Positions 17,630 to 26,208 of a stretch of 53,096 bases of DNA are shown one piece after another. The stretch covers positions 1 to 53,096 of the forward strand of contig CAJQLD010000010.1 of assembly GCA_905479095.1 (NCBI GenBank). The letters are read 5' to 3'. The notes below the pieces were generated by a model. The model did no database searches. It was not told the DNA's origin and saw only the letters and a list, made by a program, of their open reading frames with translations. Position 1 is the first letter of the stretch; each line of letters opens with the position of its first letter. The stretch is from an uncultured Flavobacteriaceae bacterium (lineage in GTDB: Bacteria; Bacteroidota; Bacteroidia; Flavobacteriales; Flavobacteriaceae). Position numbers and translations under genes: made by a program.

Positions 17630-18196
17630 ATGTTTCAAATAGGAAAAACCATAGTGTCTGAGGATATTATCGAGAAAGATTTTATCTGTAATCTGAGTGC
17701 CTGCAAAGGCGCTTGTTGTATTGATGGTGATGCTGGAGCTCCGTTAGAACCTAACGAAGCGACCATATTAAAGGACATCTATCCGATTATAAAACCTTAC
17801 CTCAGACAAATAAGTATCGATGCGATTGAAGCCCAAGGCACCCATGTTGTCACCGAAGATGGTGAGCTTGAAACGCCTTTAATTAATGGTGCCGATTGTG
17901 CCTATGTTATTTTTGATGAAAAGCAAACCGCTTTGTGTGCAATTGAAGAAGCGTACAATCAAGGTGAAGTCGATTGGAAAAAACCAGTCTCTTGTCATTT
18001 ATACCCTGTTCGTGTCAAAGACTATACGGAGTTTTCTGCGGTCAATTATGACAATTGGGAAATTTGTGATGACGCCTGTTCGTTAGGAAAAGAACTCCAA
18101 GTCCCTGTCTATAAATTTGTAAAAGAGGCCCTCATCCGCAAGTTTGGCGCCGATTGGTATGCTGAATTAGAACAAGTAGCACTAAAGCACAAGTAA
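17630..18196 (+). CDS. DUF3109-family cysteine-rich protein
   Basis: A 188-residue protein with the DUF3109/YkgJ-like cysteine pattern: 'CNLSACKGACCIDGDAG' near residues 20-35, and further cysteines in 'DCAYVIFD', 'CAIEEAY', 'VSCHLYPVR' and 'EICDDACSLG'. This looks like a metal or iron-sulfur cluster binding site. No signal peptide or membrane span is seen, so it should be cytosolic. The biochemical role is unknown. It has a -7 box four bases before its ATG and is divergent from marC. The family assignment is confident. Confidence 0.88.
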   Translation: MFQIGKTIVSEDIIEKDFICNLSACKGACCIDGDAGAPLEPNEATILKDIYPIIKPYLRQISIDAIEAQGTHVVTEDGELETPLINGADCAYVIFDEKQTALCAIEEAYNQGEVDWKKPVSCHLYPVRVKDYTEFSAVNYDNWEICDDACSLGKELQVPVYKFVKEALIRKFGADWYAELEQVALKHK

Positions 18197-18519
18197 AACC
18201 TCATTAACAGCATCCTTAAGAAAGAGACCGCAAAACGGAATCACTTTTTGTGTTGATTTTTCAATTTTATTAAAATTCTTGTTTTTAATTAGCCTTACTG
18301 CTTCATTTTACCCTAAGAGAGAGAGATGGGTTAAGTATCTGCTTAATAAGGTTTTATGTTAGAAGTGTTTAAAATTTATTGTAGGAAAAAAGCTACTCGT
18401 TGTTAAAAACTCATAGGCAATGTTTATAAAAATGACTTTCATTTAAGCCAACAATTTTAAATCTTTGTTAACCACTTAAACGTGTATTTTTTTAATTCAA
18501 AATTTAATTTTTCATTTAG
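18197..18519. other. 323-bp gene-free region upstream of nrdB
   Basis: An AT-rich region with no open frame of useful length and no tRNA or recognisable riboswitch. A B12-box and an NrdR-type box were looked for by eye and not found. The sequence AATCTTTG near 18461 is an imperfect -7 box. It probably contains the nrdB promoter and a leader. Confidence 0.4.
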
Positions 18520-19500
18520 ATGTCGCAGGTAGAACCAATTTTACAAGAAAACAAGGACCGATTCGTAATTTTTCCAATCCAACACCATGATATATGGGAA
18601 TGGTATAAAAAATCAGAAGCGAGTTTTTGGACGGCTGAAGAAATTGATTTACATCAAGATTTAACGGATTGGGTTACAAAACTAAATGACGATGAGCGTT
18701 ATTTTATTAAGCATATCCTAGCGTTTTTCGCAGCAAGTGATGGCATCGTCAATGAAAATTTAGCAGAAAACTTTGTCAACGAAGTTCAATACAGCGAAGC
18801 AAAATTCTTCTACGGATTCCAAATCATGATGGAAAACATTCACAGCGAAACCTATTCGCTTTTGATTGATACTTATGTGAAAGATGAAGTTGAAAAAGAC
18901 AAGTTATTTAACGCAATAGACAACTTTCCTGCCATCAAGAAAAAAGCCGACTGGGCACTTAAATGGATAGAATCTCCAAGTTTTGCTGAGCGATTGATTG
19001 CGTTTGCAGCGGTTGAAGGCATTTTCTTTTCGGGTGCATTTTGTTCTATTTTTTGGTTAAAAAAACGTGGCTTAATGCCAGGCTTGACCTTTTCAAATGA
19101 ATTAATTTCAAGAGATGAAGGAGTGCATGCTGACTTTGCAGTCCACTTACACAACAAACACCTTATTAATAAAGTCCCTAAAGAGCGCATCAGAGAAATA
19201 TTGCTAGATGCATTAACTATTGAAAGAGAGTTTATTACAGAATCCTTACCAGCAAGTTTGATTGGTATGAATTCAAAATTGATGTCTCAGTATTTAGAAT
19301 TTGTAACCGATCGCTTATTACAAGAGCTGGATTGCGAAAAAGAATATAATACATCAAACCCATTTGATTTTATGGACATGATTTCACTTCAAGGAAAAAC
19401 TAATTTCTTTGAAAAAAGAGTGGCTGAATATCAAAAGGCGGGTGTCCTCAACAAAGAAGAAGAGGGTACCAATAAATACAGTTTCGATTCTGAATTCTAG
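18520..19500 (+). CDS. nrdB: Class Ia ribonucleotide reductase, small (radical) subunit
   Basis: A 326-residue R2 protein that holds the di-iron centre and tyrosyl radical needed for making dNTPs. Against E. coli R2 the ligands align with a constant offset of 10: D74, E105, H108 and radical Tyr112 in '[12 protein letters not shown]'. The second ligand set lies in '[13 protein letters not shown]' and '[10 protein letters not shown]'. The radical tyrosine is present, so this is not a Tyr-less subclass. Gene order is small subunit first, then nrdA 182 bp downstream across a strongly structured gap. Both are expected to act as a cytosolic complex. Confidence 0.97.
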   Translation: MSQVEPILQENKDRFVIFPIQHHDIWEWYKKSEASFWTAEEIDLHQDLTDWVTKLNDDERYFIKHILAFFAASDGIVNENLAENFVNEVQYSEAKFFYGFQIMMENIHSETYSLLIDTYVKDEVEKDKLFNAIDNFPAIKKKADWALKWIESPSFAERLIAFAAVEGIFFSGAFCSIFWLKKRGLMPGLTFSNELISRDEGVHADFAVHLHNKHLINKVPKERIREILLDALTIEREFITESLPASLIGMNSKLMSQYLEFVTDRLLQELDCEKEYNTSNPFDFMDMISLQGKTNFFEKRVAEYQKAGVLNKEEEGTNKYSFDSEF

Positions 19501-19523
19501 ACCAACAACTAGAATAAGAACTT

Positions 19524-19666
19524 AAAACGAATTTCAAAACTCGTTTTTCATAAATCAACTTTTTGATTTCCTAAAGGAAACAAGACAAAAAAACTAAGTA
19601 TTTGAGGTCACTCAAATATCACTAGGCTAACCAACTAACCGCTTTTTTGAGGCGCATCAAAAAAGC
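19524..19666 (+). other. Four consecutive hairpins in the nrdB-nrdA gap
   Basis: Perfect stems are: AAAACGA/TCGTTTT (19524-19530/19541-19547), TTTCCT/AGGAAA (19567-19572/19575-19580), TATTTGAG/CTCAAATA (19599-19606/19611-19618) and GCTTTTTTGA/TCAAAAAAGC (19641-19650/19657-19666). The last ends 16 bases before the nrdA ATG. The first could be a weak terminator; the rest look like a structured leader. Confidence 0.55.
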
Positions 19667-19682
19667 ATAATAAAGAAAACAA

Positions 19683-22166
19683 ATGTTTGTAATAAAAAGA
19701 GACGGCAGAAAAGAAGAAATCATGTTCGACAAAATCACAGCAAGAGTTCGTAAACTTTGCTATGGTTTAAATGAATTAGTCGATCCTTTGAAAGTAGCGA
19801 TGCGCGTTATTGAAGGACTTTATGACGGGGTTACTACCAGTGAATTAGACAACCTTGCCGCAGAAGTTGCAGCAACAATGACCACTGCGCACCCTGACTA
19901 TGCACGACTTGCAGCACGGATTTCAGTTTCCAACTTACATAAAAACACAAAAAAGACTTTTAGCGAAGTCATGCATGATTTATACACCTATGTAAACCCA
20001 CGAACAGGAAAGGATGCGCCCTTATTGTCTGATGAAGTTTACAACGTCATTATAGAAAATAAAGACAAACTCGATTCTACAATTATTTACAATCGAGATT
20101 TTGGCTACGATTACTTTGGATTCAAAACTTTAGAACGCTCCTACCTTTTGAAATTAAATGGAATCATCGCAGAGCGCCCTCAACATATGTTGATGCGTGT
20201 CTCTATTGGAATTCATTTAAATGATCTGGATTCGGCTATTGAGACTTACGAGCTCATGTCTAAAAAGTTTTTCACCCATGCAACGCCTACGTTATTTAAC
20301 GCAGGGACACCAAAACCACAAATGTCATCTTGTTTCTTATTAACAGTGAAGGACGATAGTATTGATGGGATTTATGACACCCTCAAACAAACTGCCAAAA
20401 TTTCGCAGTCTGCAGGTGGTATTGGTTTAGCAATGCACAACATTAGAGCCACTGGAAGTTATATCGCTGGAACGAATGGCACCAGTAATGGAATCGTTCC
20501 AATGCTTCGCGTCTTTAATGACACCGCTCGTTATGTGGATCAAGGGGGTGGAAAACGAAAAGGAAGTTTTGCAATTTACTTAGAACCATGGCATGCCGAT
20601 ATTTTTGATTTTCTTGATTTAAAGAAAAATCATGGTAAAGAAGAAATGCGTGCAAGAGATTTATTCTATGCCATGTGGATTCCAGATTTATTTATGGAGC
20701 GTGTTCAAGAAGACTCGACTTGGACCCTCATGTGTCCGAATGAGTGCCCAGGATTGGCAGATGTTCACAGTGAAGAATTTGAAACACTTTACTTAGGTTA
20801 TGAAGAACAAGGTAAAGGTCGTAAAACCATCAAAGCAAGAGAGTTGTGGGAAAAAATTACCGAATCTCAAATTGAGACCGGAACTCCATATATGCTCTAT
20901 AAAGATGCAGCAAACCGTAAATCGAATCAGAAAAATTTGGGAACCATTCGTTCCTCAAACCTTTGTACTGAAATTATAGAATACACATCACCAGATGAAG
21001 TTGCTGTTTGTAACCTTGCATCGATTGCTTTGCCAATGTTCATTAAAGATGGCAAATTCGATCACCAAGAATTATTTAAGATTACCAAACGTGTGACCCG
21101 AAACTTAAATAAAGTCATCGACCGAAATTACTACCCAGTAATTGAAGCCGAAAATTCAAATATTAGACACCGTCCTATAGGGATTGGTGTTCAGGGGCTG
21201 GCAGATGCTTTTATTAAATTGAGAATGCCTTTCACAAGTGATGAAGCAAAACAACTGAATCAAGATATTTTTGAAACGATTTATTACGCTGCAGTCACCG
21301 CTTCTATGGAAGAAGCCACCGAAGATGGCCCTTATCAAACGTATGAAGGCTCTCCAATTAGTGAAGGAAAATTCCAACACAACCTATGGGGACTTAAAGA
21401 TGAAGATTTAAGTGGTCTTTGGGATTGGGGAAAATTGCGCGAGCAAGTGCTTAAAAATGGCGTGCGAAACTCACTTTTAGTCGCGCCAATGCCCACAGCA
21501 AGTACGTCTCAGATTCTTGGTAACAACGAATGTTTTGAGCCATACACTTCAAACATCTATACGCGTCGCGTACTGTCTGGAGAATTTATCGTGGTCAACA
21601 AACACCTCTTAGAAGATTTAGTTGAACTAGGATTATGGAATGAAAGCTTGAAGCAAGACATCATGCGTGCAAATGGTTCCATTCAACATGTAGATGTGAT
21701 TCCTCAAGACATCAAAGAATTGTATAAAACAGTTTGGGAACTAAGCATGAAAGACATTATTGATATGTCGCGTCAGCGAGGATATTTTATTGATCAATCA
21801 CAATCTTTAAATTTATTTATGGAAGGCGCCACAATGGCCAAACTAACGTCTATGCATTTCTATGCTTGGAAAAGTGGTTTAAAAACAGGAATGTACTACT
21901 TAAGAACGAAGAGTGCAGTCGATGCTATTAAATTTACTTTAGATAATAAAAAAGCAGAAGTGCCTCAACCAGAAGCTGTTGAAGTTGCAGAAGTAGAGGC
22001 AACTGTGGTAGAAAAACAACAAGAAAAAGCGGCCAAAACGGCTGAAAAATTCTCTAAAGAAACACCCTCAGTTGAAGTTGAGCCCATGTCTGCAGAAGAA
22101 ATGAAAGCACTAATTGAACAAGCCAAAGAAGCGGAAGGCGATGATTGCCTCATGTGTGGATCTTAA
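19683..22166 (+). CDS. nrdA: Class Ia ribonucleotide reductase, large (catalytic) subunit
   Basis: An 827-residue R1 protein. An N-terminal ATP-cone (residues about 1-90, '[20 protein letters not shown]') gives allosteric activity control. The catalytic core contains C217 in 'SSCFLL', the N426-x-C428-x-E430 triad in 'SNLCTEI', and '[15 protein letters not shown]'. The redox-active C-terminal pair is C822/C825 in the tail 'DDCLMCGS'. A low-complexity Glu/Ala/Val-rich linker (about 755-815) precedes the tail. It reduces ribonucleoside diphosphates with the NrdB radical. A palindromic terminator follows. Confidence 0.97.
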   Translation: MFVIKRDGRKEEIMFDKITARVRKLCYGLNELVDPLKVAMRVIEGLYDGVTTSELDNLAAEVAATMTTAHPDYARLAARISVSNLHKNTKKTFSEVMHDLYTYVNPRTGKDAPLLSDEVYNVIIENKDKLDSTIIYNRDFGYDYFGFKTLERSYLLKLNGIIAERPQHMLMRVSIGIHLNDLDSAIETYELMSKKFFTHATPTLFNAGTPKPQMSSCFLLTVKDDSIDGIYDTLKQTAKISQSAGGIGLAMHNIRATGSYIAGTNGTSNGIVPMLRVFNDTARYVDQGGGKRKGSFAIYLEPWHADIFDFLDLKKNHGKEEMRARDLFYAMWIPDLFMERVQEDSTWTLMCPNECPGLADVHSEEFETLYLGYEEQGKGRKTIKARELWEKITESQIETGTPYMLYKDAANRKSNQKNLGTIRSSNLCTEIIEYTSPDEVAVCNLASIALPMFIKDGKFDHQELFKITKRVTRNLNKVIDRNYYPVIEAENSNIRHRPIGIGVQGLADAFIKLRMPFTSDEAKQLNQDIFETIYYAAVTASMEEATEDGPYQTYEGSPISEGKFQHNLWGLKDEDLSGLWDWGKLREQVLKNGVRNSLLVAPMPTASTSQILGNNECFEPYTSNIYTRRVLSGEFIVVNKHLLEDLVELGLWNESLKQDIMRANGSIQHVDVIPQDIKELYKTVWELSMKDIIDMSRQRGYFIDQSQSLNLFMEGATMAKLTSMHFYAWKSGLKTGMYYLRTKSAVDAIKFTLDNKKAEVPQPEAVEVAEVEATVVEKQQEKAAKTAEKFSKETPSVEVEPMSAEEMKALIEQAKEAEGDDCLMCGS

Positions 22167-22183
22167 TACAAACACTTTATATT

Positions 22184-22214
22184 AAAAAGCACCTAATTAA
22201 TTAGGTGCTTTTTT
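22184..22214 (+). terminator. Terminator after nrdA
   Basis: A perfect palindrome AGCACCTAATT/AATTAGGTGCT (22188-22209), flanked by As on the left and six Ts on the right. It is symmetric and could also serve the convergent PiT gene. Confidence 0.88.
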
Positions 22215-22235
22215 GTGTCGTGTACTTAAGGTGAG

Positions 22236-24536
22236 CTATTCACCATCGTCACTAAGTGTAGCTGGCTTTACACTACTGTCATATTCCGCATGATATTCTT
22301 CTAATAAACCTGTAGTCGCATTTAACAAATCTTTGGTCTCTAACAACAAACTAAAGTAAAGCGTCGTGTTTTTTGGACTCGATTCTTCCGTTCTTGTTCG
22401 TTTAACCTGAGTTTCAATATTAGATTTAAGGATGGTCGAAATCTCATTTTTACGATTAACAATTGACTCAATTTTTTCAAAAGATCCAGATTTGAACGCC
22501 TGCATTGCATCAGAAAATAATTGCTGTATTGAATCATTAATTTGACTCAGTTCTTTAATTTGATTGAATTTTAATTTTTTGTGATTGTTATTAACGTGTT
22601 TATGACTCACTTTCGTAATGTAAGTAAGTGACTGTGTCATATCTTGTAAGTACCCCAAAATTAGAATATAAAAGTTACTAGCTCCGATACTTGACTCATC
22701 TAAGTTTTTAATAAAGTAAAAGATATTGTCTCTTAAATCATCAACCTCATCAGAAAGTTTAATGATTTGTTTTTTGTTCTTTTTAAGTGCATCTAAATCT
22801 TGTTGCGCAAGTCCGTTAAATGCAGCTGCATAAATTTTCTTACCACGTTTTAGAACGTTGGAAATATTTTCAGCACTTTCGGTAATCACCCCTTGAACAG
22901 AGCTGCTTTCGGTTTTTTTCAATCGGTCATCCGATGCTATTTCTTTGGTCTTTTTACTGTGAACAATTGAACTTCTAATAAGCAATACGATCGCCGTTAA
23001 AAGAAGTATTGGAAACATGACCTCTAGGTTCAGGTTCAGTAAATAAGCGACTAAAGCTGCAGCACTAAAGGCACTAAAAGCCGTAAAAAACCAACCGCCA
23101 ATAACATTCACAACACCAGCAACACGATACACAGCACTTTCGGCACTCCAAGCTCTGTCGGCTAATGAAGTTCCCATGGCAACCATAAACGTGACATAGG
23201 TTGTAGATAATGGTAATTTATAAGACGTCGCTATTGAGATTAAAACAGCCGCAACCATTAAGTTGACTGCCGCTCTAACTAAATCAAAAGCGGGTAATTC
23301 GTGTACCTTATTACTTGTTAGCTTTATCACAGGTTGTTCAAACTGTGTTTCAATTTTTGCTTGCCAAGACGTTGGTAAAACACGAGCGGTTAAATTTGAC
23401 GCCCCCATTGCAAGTCTTACAAAGCCACGAGACAAAGCATTTGGCTGAAAACGTTCTTTTGTTTCGCCTTGACTTGACAGGTCTAAGGATGTTTTAACCA
23501 CATTTTTTGCCTTTGTTGAAAACCATAAAGTAATCACCATGACCATTCCCGCTCCAAACAATAACCAGTTATTAGTCGGTACTTTAGATGCTAAAACATC
23601 CATTGGAAACTCAGAGGCTGAAACTCCAGAAGCTGACCATTCTAAGAATGCATTATAGGCCGCTACAGGAACCCCAATAAAATTAACCAAATCATTACCG
23701 GCAAAGGCCAATGCCAATGCAAAAGTCCCAACAATAATGATTAGTTTATAGATATTTGTTTTAACGACTACAATTAAAAAATAAGAGAGTAAAGACCATA
23801 GTATCGAACTAACGAATACAATTGAAAGAACTTCATTTTCTAAAAAATCTTTCACGGTACCTCCACCAATAATATCAAACGATTGTTTGGCGTAAGAAGT
23901 ACCTTTAAGCCCCTTCATAAATATGAAGTAGGTAATCGCTGTGAGCGCAATTCCGCTAAAAAGAGCACCAACCCAACTTGCTTTCTTTTGAAAATCATAG
24001 GACAATAATAGTCTTGAAACCCATTGAACTATTGCCCCTATTGAAAATGCGACAAAGACTGACAGTAATATTCCAAAGATAATTTGGGACGCTTTAGAGG
24101 TGTTTATATAATTGATAACTTCACTGAAATCACCACCATTTGCGCCAATTTTAATTAATGCCATTGCCACTGCTGCACCCAATAATTCAAAGACAATGGA
24201 AACCGTTGTTGAGGTTGGCATCCCCAGAGTGTTGAAAAAATCTAAAAGTAGAATATCGGTGATCATTACCGCCATGAAAATAATCATGATCTCATCGAAC
24301 ATAAATTCACCAGGATTAAAAATTCCTTTCCGTGCAACCTCCATCATTCCGCTGGAAAAAATAGCACCAACGGCCACGCCAATACTCGCCACAACCATGA
24401 TAGTTTTAAACGAAATTGCTTTGGATCCTATTGCTGAATTTAGAAAATTGACAGCATCATTACTGACTCCAACAACTAGATCTGCAATCGCCAAAAAGGC
24501 CAAAGCAATAATCATATATAAATAAATATTTTCCAT
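22236..24536 (-). CDS. PiT-family inorganic phosphate transporter with PhoU/DUF47-like C-terminal domain
   Basis: A 766-residue inner-membrane phosphate permease. The two PiT signatures are present: 'GVSNDAVNFLNSAIGSKA' near residue 24 and 'AGNDLVNFIGVPVAAYNAF' near residue 280. About 10-12 membrane spans run to residue 520. The last 200 residues are soluble, charged and helical ('ALKKNKKQIIKLSDEVDDLR', then further heptad-rich helices), like the PhoU/DUF47 regulators often encoded beside PiT genes, here fused. The phosphate-selective-type porin gene lies 70 bp upstream on the same strand, so porin and permease form one phosphate uptake route across both membranes. Confidence 0.93.
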   Translation of the reverse strand: MENIYLYMIIALAFLAIADLVVGVSNDAVNFLNSAIGSKAISFKTIMVVASIGVAVGAIFSSGMMEVARKGIFNPGEFMFDEIMIIFMAVMITDILLLDFFNTLGMPTSTTVSIVFELLGAAVAMALIKIGANGGDFSEVINYINTSKASQIIFGILLSVFVAFSIGAIVQWVSRLLLSYDFQKKASWVGALFSGIALTAITYFIFMKGLKGTSYAKQSFDIIGGGTVKDFLENEVLSIVFVSSILWSLLSYFLIVVVKTNIYKLIIIVGTFALALAFAGNDLVNFIGVPVAAYNAFLEWSASGVSASEFPMDVLASKVPTNNWLLFGAGMVMVITLWFSTKAKNVVKTSLDLSSQGETKERFQPNALSRGFVRLAMGASNLTARVLPTSWQAKIETQFEQPVIKLTSNKVHELPAFDLVRAAVNLMVAAVLISIATSYKLPLSTTYVTFMVAMGTSLADRAWSAESAVYRVAGVVNVIGGWFFTAFSAFSAAALVAYLLNLNLEVMFPILLLTAIVLLIRSSIVHSKKTKEIASDDRLKKTESSSVQGVITESAENISNVLKRGKKIYAAAFNGLAQQDLDALKKNKKQIIKLSDEVDDLRDNIFYFIKNLDESSIGASNFYILILGYLQDMTQSLTYITKVSHKHVNNNHKKLKFNQIKELSQINDSIQQLFSDAMQAFKSGSFEKIESIVNRKNEISTILKSNIETQVKRTRTEESSPKNTTLYFSLLLETKDLLNATTGLLEEYHAEYDSSVKPATLSDDGE

Positions 24537-24606
24537 AATTTAGTTTGAATTATTTAGCTAATTTCCAAAGACTTTTGGTCTGTAAAGTTAAGCTAATGTT
24601 ATGTTT

Positions 24607-25809
24607 TTAGAAATGAATATCGACTTGAAGGCGATACATTAATTTATTGCTCCCGTCAGTTACTTCCAAATGACTAATATCGGTTTGAATTTTTAACTTA
24701 TGACCTACAATGTATTTAGAGAGTCCCAAGGTGTATTGACTTTCTGGGTTTTTCCCAGTTACAGTTTTGTCTAATTCAATGTGGGTATATCTTCCAGAAA
24801 GTTCGATGTCATTATTGAAAAGATACCCCATTTGTAAATTCAGTCCGTTCCCTACCTGAACTGCATCGCCAGTTAACGAGCCGTCACTGTTTTTTGCGAA
24901 AGCATCCGAAGCAGTTCGGTCAGAATATTCTGCCATTAACGAAATTCCATCATATTTAAACATCGCGTCTACAAAAACAGTATTGATGTTGGTTTCGAAA
25001 TAAGCGTTCTCAACTCCATCAATGGTCATATACGACCCTTGGTTGCTTCGGGTCTTAACAGCATTGTTATTATGGTCATAACTCACGCCAATTGCCAATT
25101 TTGGTTGGGCTTCTCGTTTTAAATCACTGCCTTTATAATCACCTTTACTTGAGAAATTTCCAAAAGGTAGAAATTCTATTCGCCCTGTATATTGATGGCC
25201 CCCAAGGTTTCCTGTGGTGATGTTTCTTCCCTCGCCCTGAGCGATAGAAATTATTTCTTTAATAACAAATGTGTCCGTTAGCTTAAAATGATGCCTAAGC
25301 TGAAACCCAAAATCACGATCAATTGTAAAACGCCTGTTTAATAATGAACGATCGACTTGTTGTAGATTTCCAGATGAAATAACACGCTCTCTATTTCCAG
25401 GTAATTTTGTTTGTCCAAACCAAAGTTCAAAATTTTGATAAAAATTCCATTGCAATACGGCGTCTAAAATATAGCGGGGTGCATTACTTGTATATTGGGA
25501 CGCTCCGGAAAGATCCCTGTTAGAGAGTCCAAGCTCTATTTTGTATTTTAATTTTGGAGAATAGGCGTAACCATCAAACTTTAAACGAGCTCTTCTAGCT
25601 AAAAATTTAGCTTCACTTTTTTCGTTTTCTTCCCAGGTTGAACTGCCGCGAAGTTGCATTCGCAGTCCGACCTTCATGGTCCAAGTACTGTCTTGCCCTA
25701 CGAGGTTAAATAGTCCTTTTCCAAATTTTGGTGCATTTACTTCTTGAGAGTATGCTGTCGATACTACAAACAGACAGATTGCAAGTGATAAAATTCTGGT
25801 AATAATAAT
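24607..25809 (-). CDS. Phosphate-selective porin (Porin_O/P type), non-ATG start
   Basis: An outer-membrane beta-barrel resembling the OprO/OprP family ('KVGLRMQLRGSSTWEE', 'RRARLKFDGYAYSPKLKYKI', C-terminal 'LMYRLQVDIHF' ending in Phe). The first ATG (25677) would give 356 residues but lies after the signal peptide. The frame is open to a TGA at 25828-25830 and encodes 'ILSLAICLFVVSTAYSQ', a clear signal peptide. No in-frame ATG, GTG or TTG exists there; three ATT codons at 25801-25809 are the likeliest start, giving about 400 residues. A one-base homopolymer error is the alternative, since removing one A from an A5 run would connect to a GTG. It precedes the PiT gene in an operon. Confidence 0.85.
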   Translation of the reverse strand: MIITRILSLAICLFVVSTAYSQEVNAPKFGKGLFNLVGQDSTWTMKVGLRMQLRGSSTWEENEKSEAKFLARRARLKFDGYAYSPKLKYKIELGLSNRDLSGASQYTSNAPRYILDAVLQWNFYQNFELWFGQTKLPGNRERVISSGNLQQVDRSLLNRRFTIDRDFGFQLRHHFKLTDTFVIKEIISIAQGEGRNITTGNLGGHQYTGRIEFLPFGNFSSKGDYKGSDLKREAQPKLAIGVSYDHNNNAVKTRSNQGSYMTIDGVENAYFETNINTVFVDAMFKYDGISLMAEYSDRTASDAFAKNSDGSLTGDAVQVGNGLNLQMGYLFNNDIELSGRYTHIELDKTVTGKNPESQYTLGLSKYIVGHKLKIQTDISHLEVTDGSNKLMYRLQVDIHF

Positions 25810-25844
25810 AGTATTAGTTTTTGTCGATCACAAATAACTTACAC

Positions 25845-25872
25845 TAATGTTACCAAAACGTATCCTAAACGT
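25845..25872 (-). promoter_or_regulatory. Candidate Pho box, three half-sites at 11-bp spacing
   Basis: On the + strand TAATGT (25845), AAACGT (25856) and AAACGT (25867) start exactly 11 bp apart, the spacing bound by PhoB/OmpR-family regulators. It lies just upstream of the phosphate porin-PiT operon. Confidence 0.45.
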
Positions 25873-25884
25873 TATTTTAAAATC

Positions 25885-25915
25885 AAAAAAAAAGCTGCCT
25901 GGCCAAGGGCAGCTT
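25885..25915 (-). terminator. Orphan minus-strand terminator
   Basis: Stem AAGCTGCC (25892-25899) pairs with GGCAGCTT (25908-25915). On the minus strand it is followed by nine Ts (25893-25885). No annotated minus-strand gene lies upstream of it within 3.6 kb other than those beyond the 26622 terminator, so it must end a short, unannotated transcript or act as an attenuator of the porin. Confidence 0.75.
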
Positions 25916-26005
25916 ATTAGAAGTCATCATTTTTGTAGTCGACAAAAACTAATATATGATAATGACACTCATTGTGTGTCTTAAGACATTGTAAAGATTG
26001 CAATT

Positions 26006-26022
26006 AAACATGACCTAAACGT
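26006..26022 (-). promoter_or_regulatory. Second Pho-box-like site
   Basis: AAACAT (26006) and AAACGT (26017) are 11 bp apart, and CCTAAACGT (26014-26022) is identical to 25864-25872. Over a 20-bp alignment the two sites share 15 bases and have the same orientation. It would suit a promoter for the short transcript that ends at 25885. Confidence 0.35.
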
Positions 26023-26161
26023 AAGGCTAATATTAAGGAATTATTAATATCATTTAAGTCAGTAATATGGATATGCCTATTTTAATTTTCAATCATCTAT
26101 TCTAAGGGTTTGAAACCCCCAATGTTAATTTAATGTAAACTAAATGTTGATTTTGTGTAAA

Positions 26162-26169
26162 TATTTTTG
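26162..26169 (+). promoter_or_regulatory. -7 box (TATTTTTG) of the MORN-like gene
   Basis: An exact TAnnTTTG match 39 bp before the ATG at 26209. No -33 TTG is found at the usual distance. Confidence 0.4.
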
Positions 26170-26208
26170 TATATTTACTTTATAATTACAATAATAATAC
26201 AACTTATC

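Larger units (their letters stand above)
25812..25954. repeat. 23-bp inverted repeat flanking a 97-bp segment
   Basis: The left arm 25812-25834 and the reverse complement of the right arm 25932-25954 agree at 21 of 23 positions, including an unbroken TATTAGTTTTTGTCGA. The enclosed 97 bp contain three Pho-box-like half-sites and a terminator. The arrangement resembles an invertible promoter cassette, but could also be a long-range RNA stem. Confidence 0.7.
25810..26208. other. 399-bp regulatory region between phosphate porin and MORN-like gene
   Basis: No gene of normal length is present. The region holds a 23-bp imperfect inverted repeat, two sets of 11-bp-spaced AAACGT-type repeats, a minus-strand terminator, a -7 box for the MORN-like gene, and a 12-codon frame (25956-25994) whose first codons resemble the start of the porin signal peptide. 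The listed sub-features give details. Confidence 0.7.

Noticed and set aside
18197-18519. Cobalamin riboswitch or NrdR box before nrdB
   Set aside because: Neither a B12-box nor a paired NrdR consensus could be found by eye; short stems there are imperfect.
24112-24525. Plus-strand open frame of 137 codons
   Set aside because: It lies entirely opposite the conserved PiT membrane domain, and its Ile/Ala/Thr-rich composition is the antisense of membrane helices.
24607-25677. Porin starting at the first ATG
   Set aside because: The frame upstream encodes a clear signal peptide, so this start would give an outer-membrane protein without an export signal.
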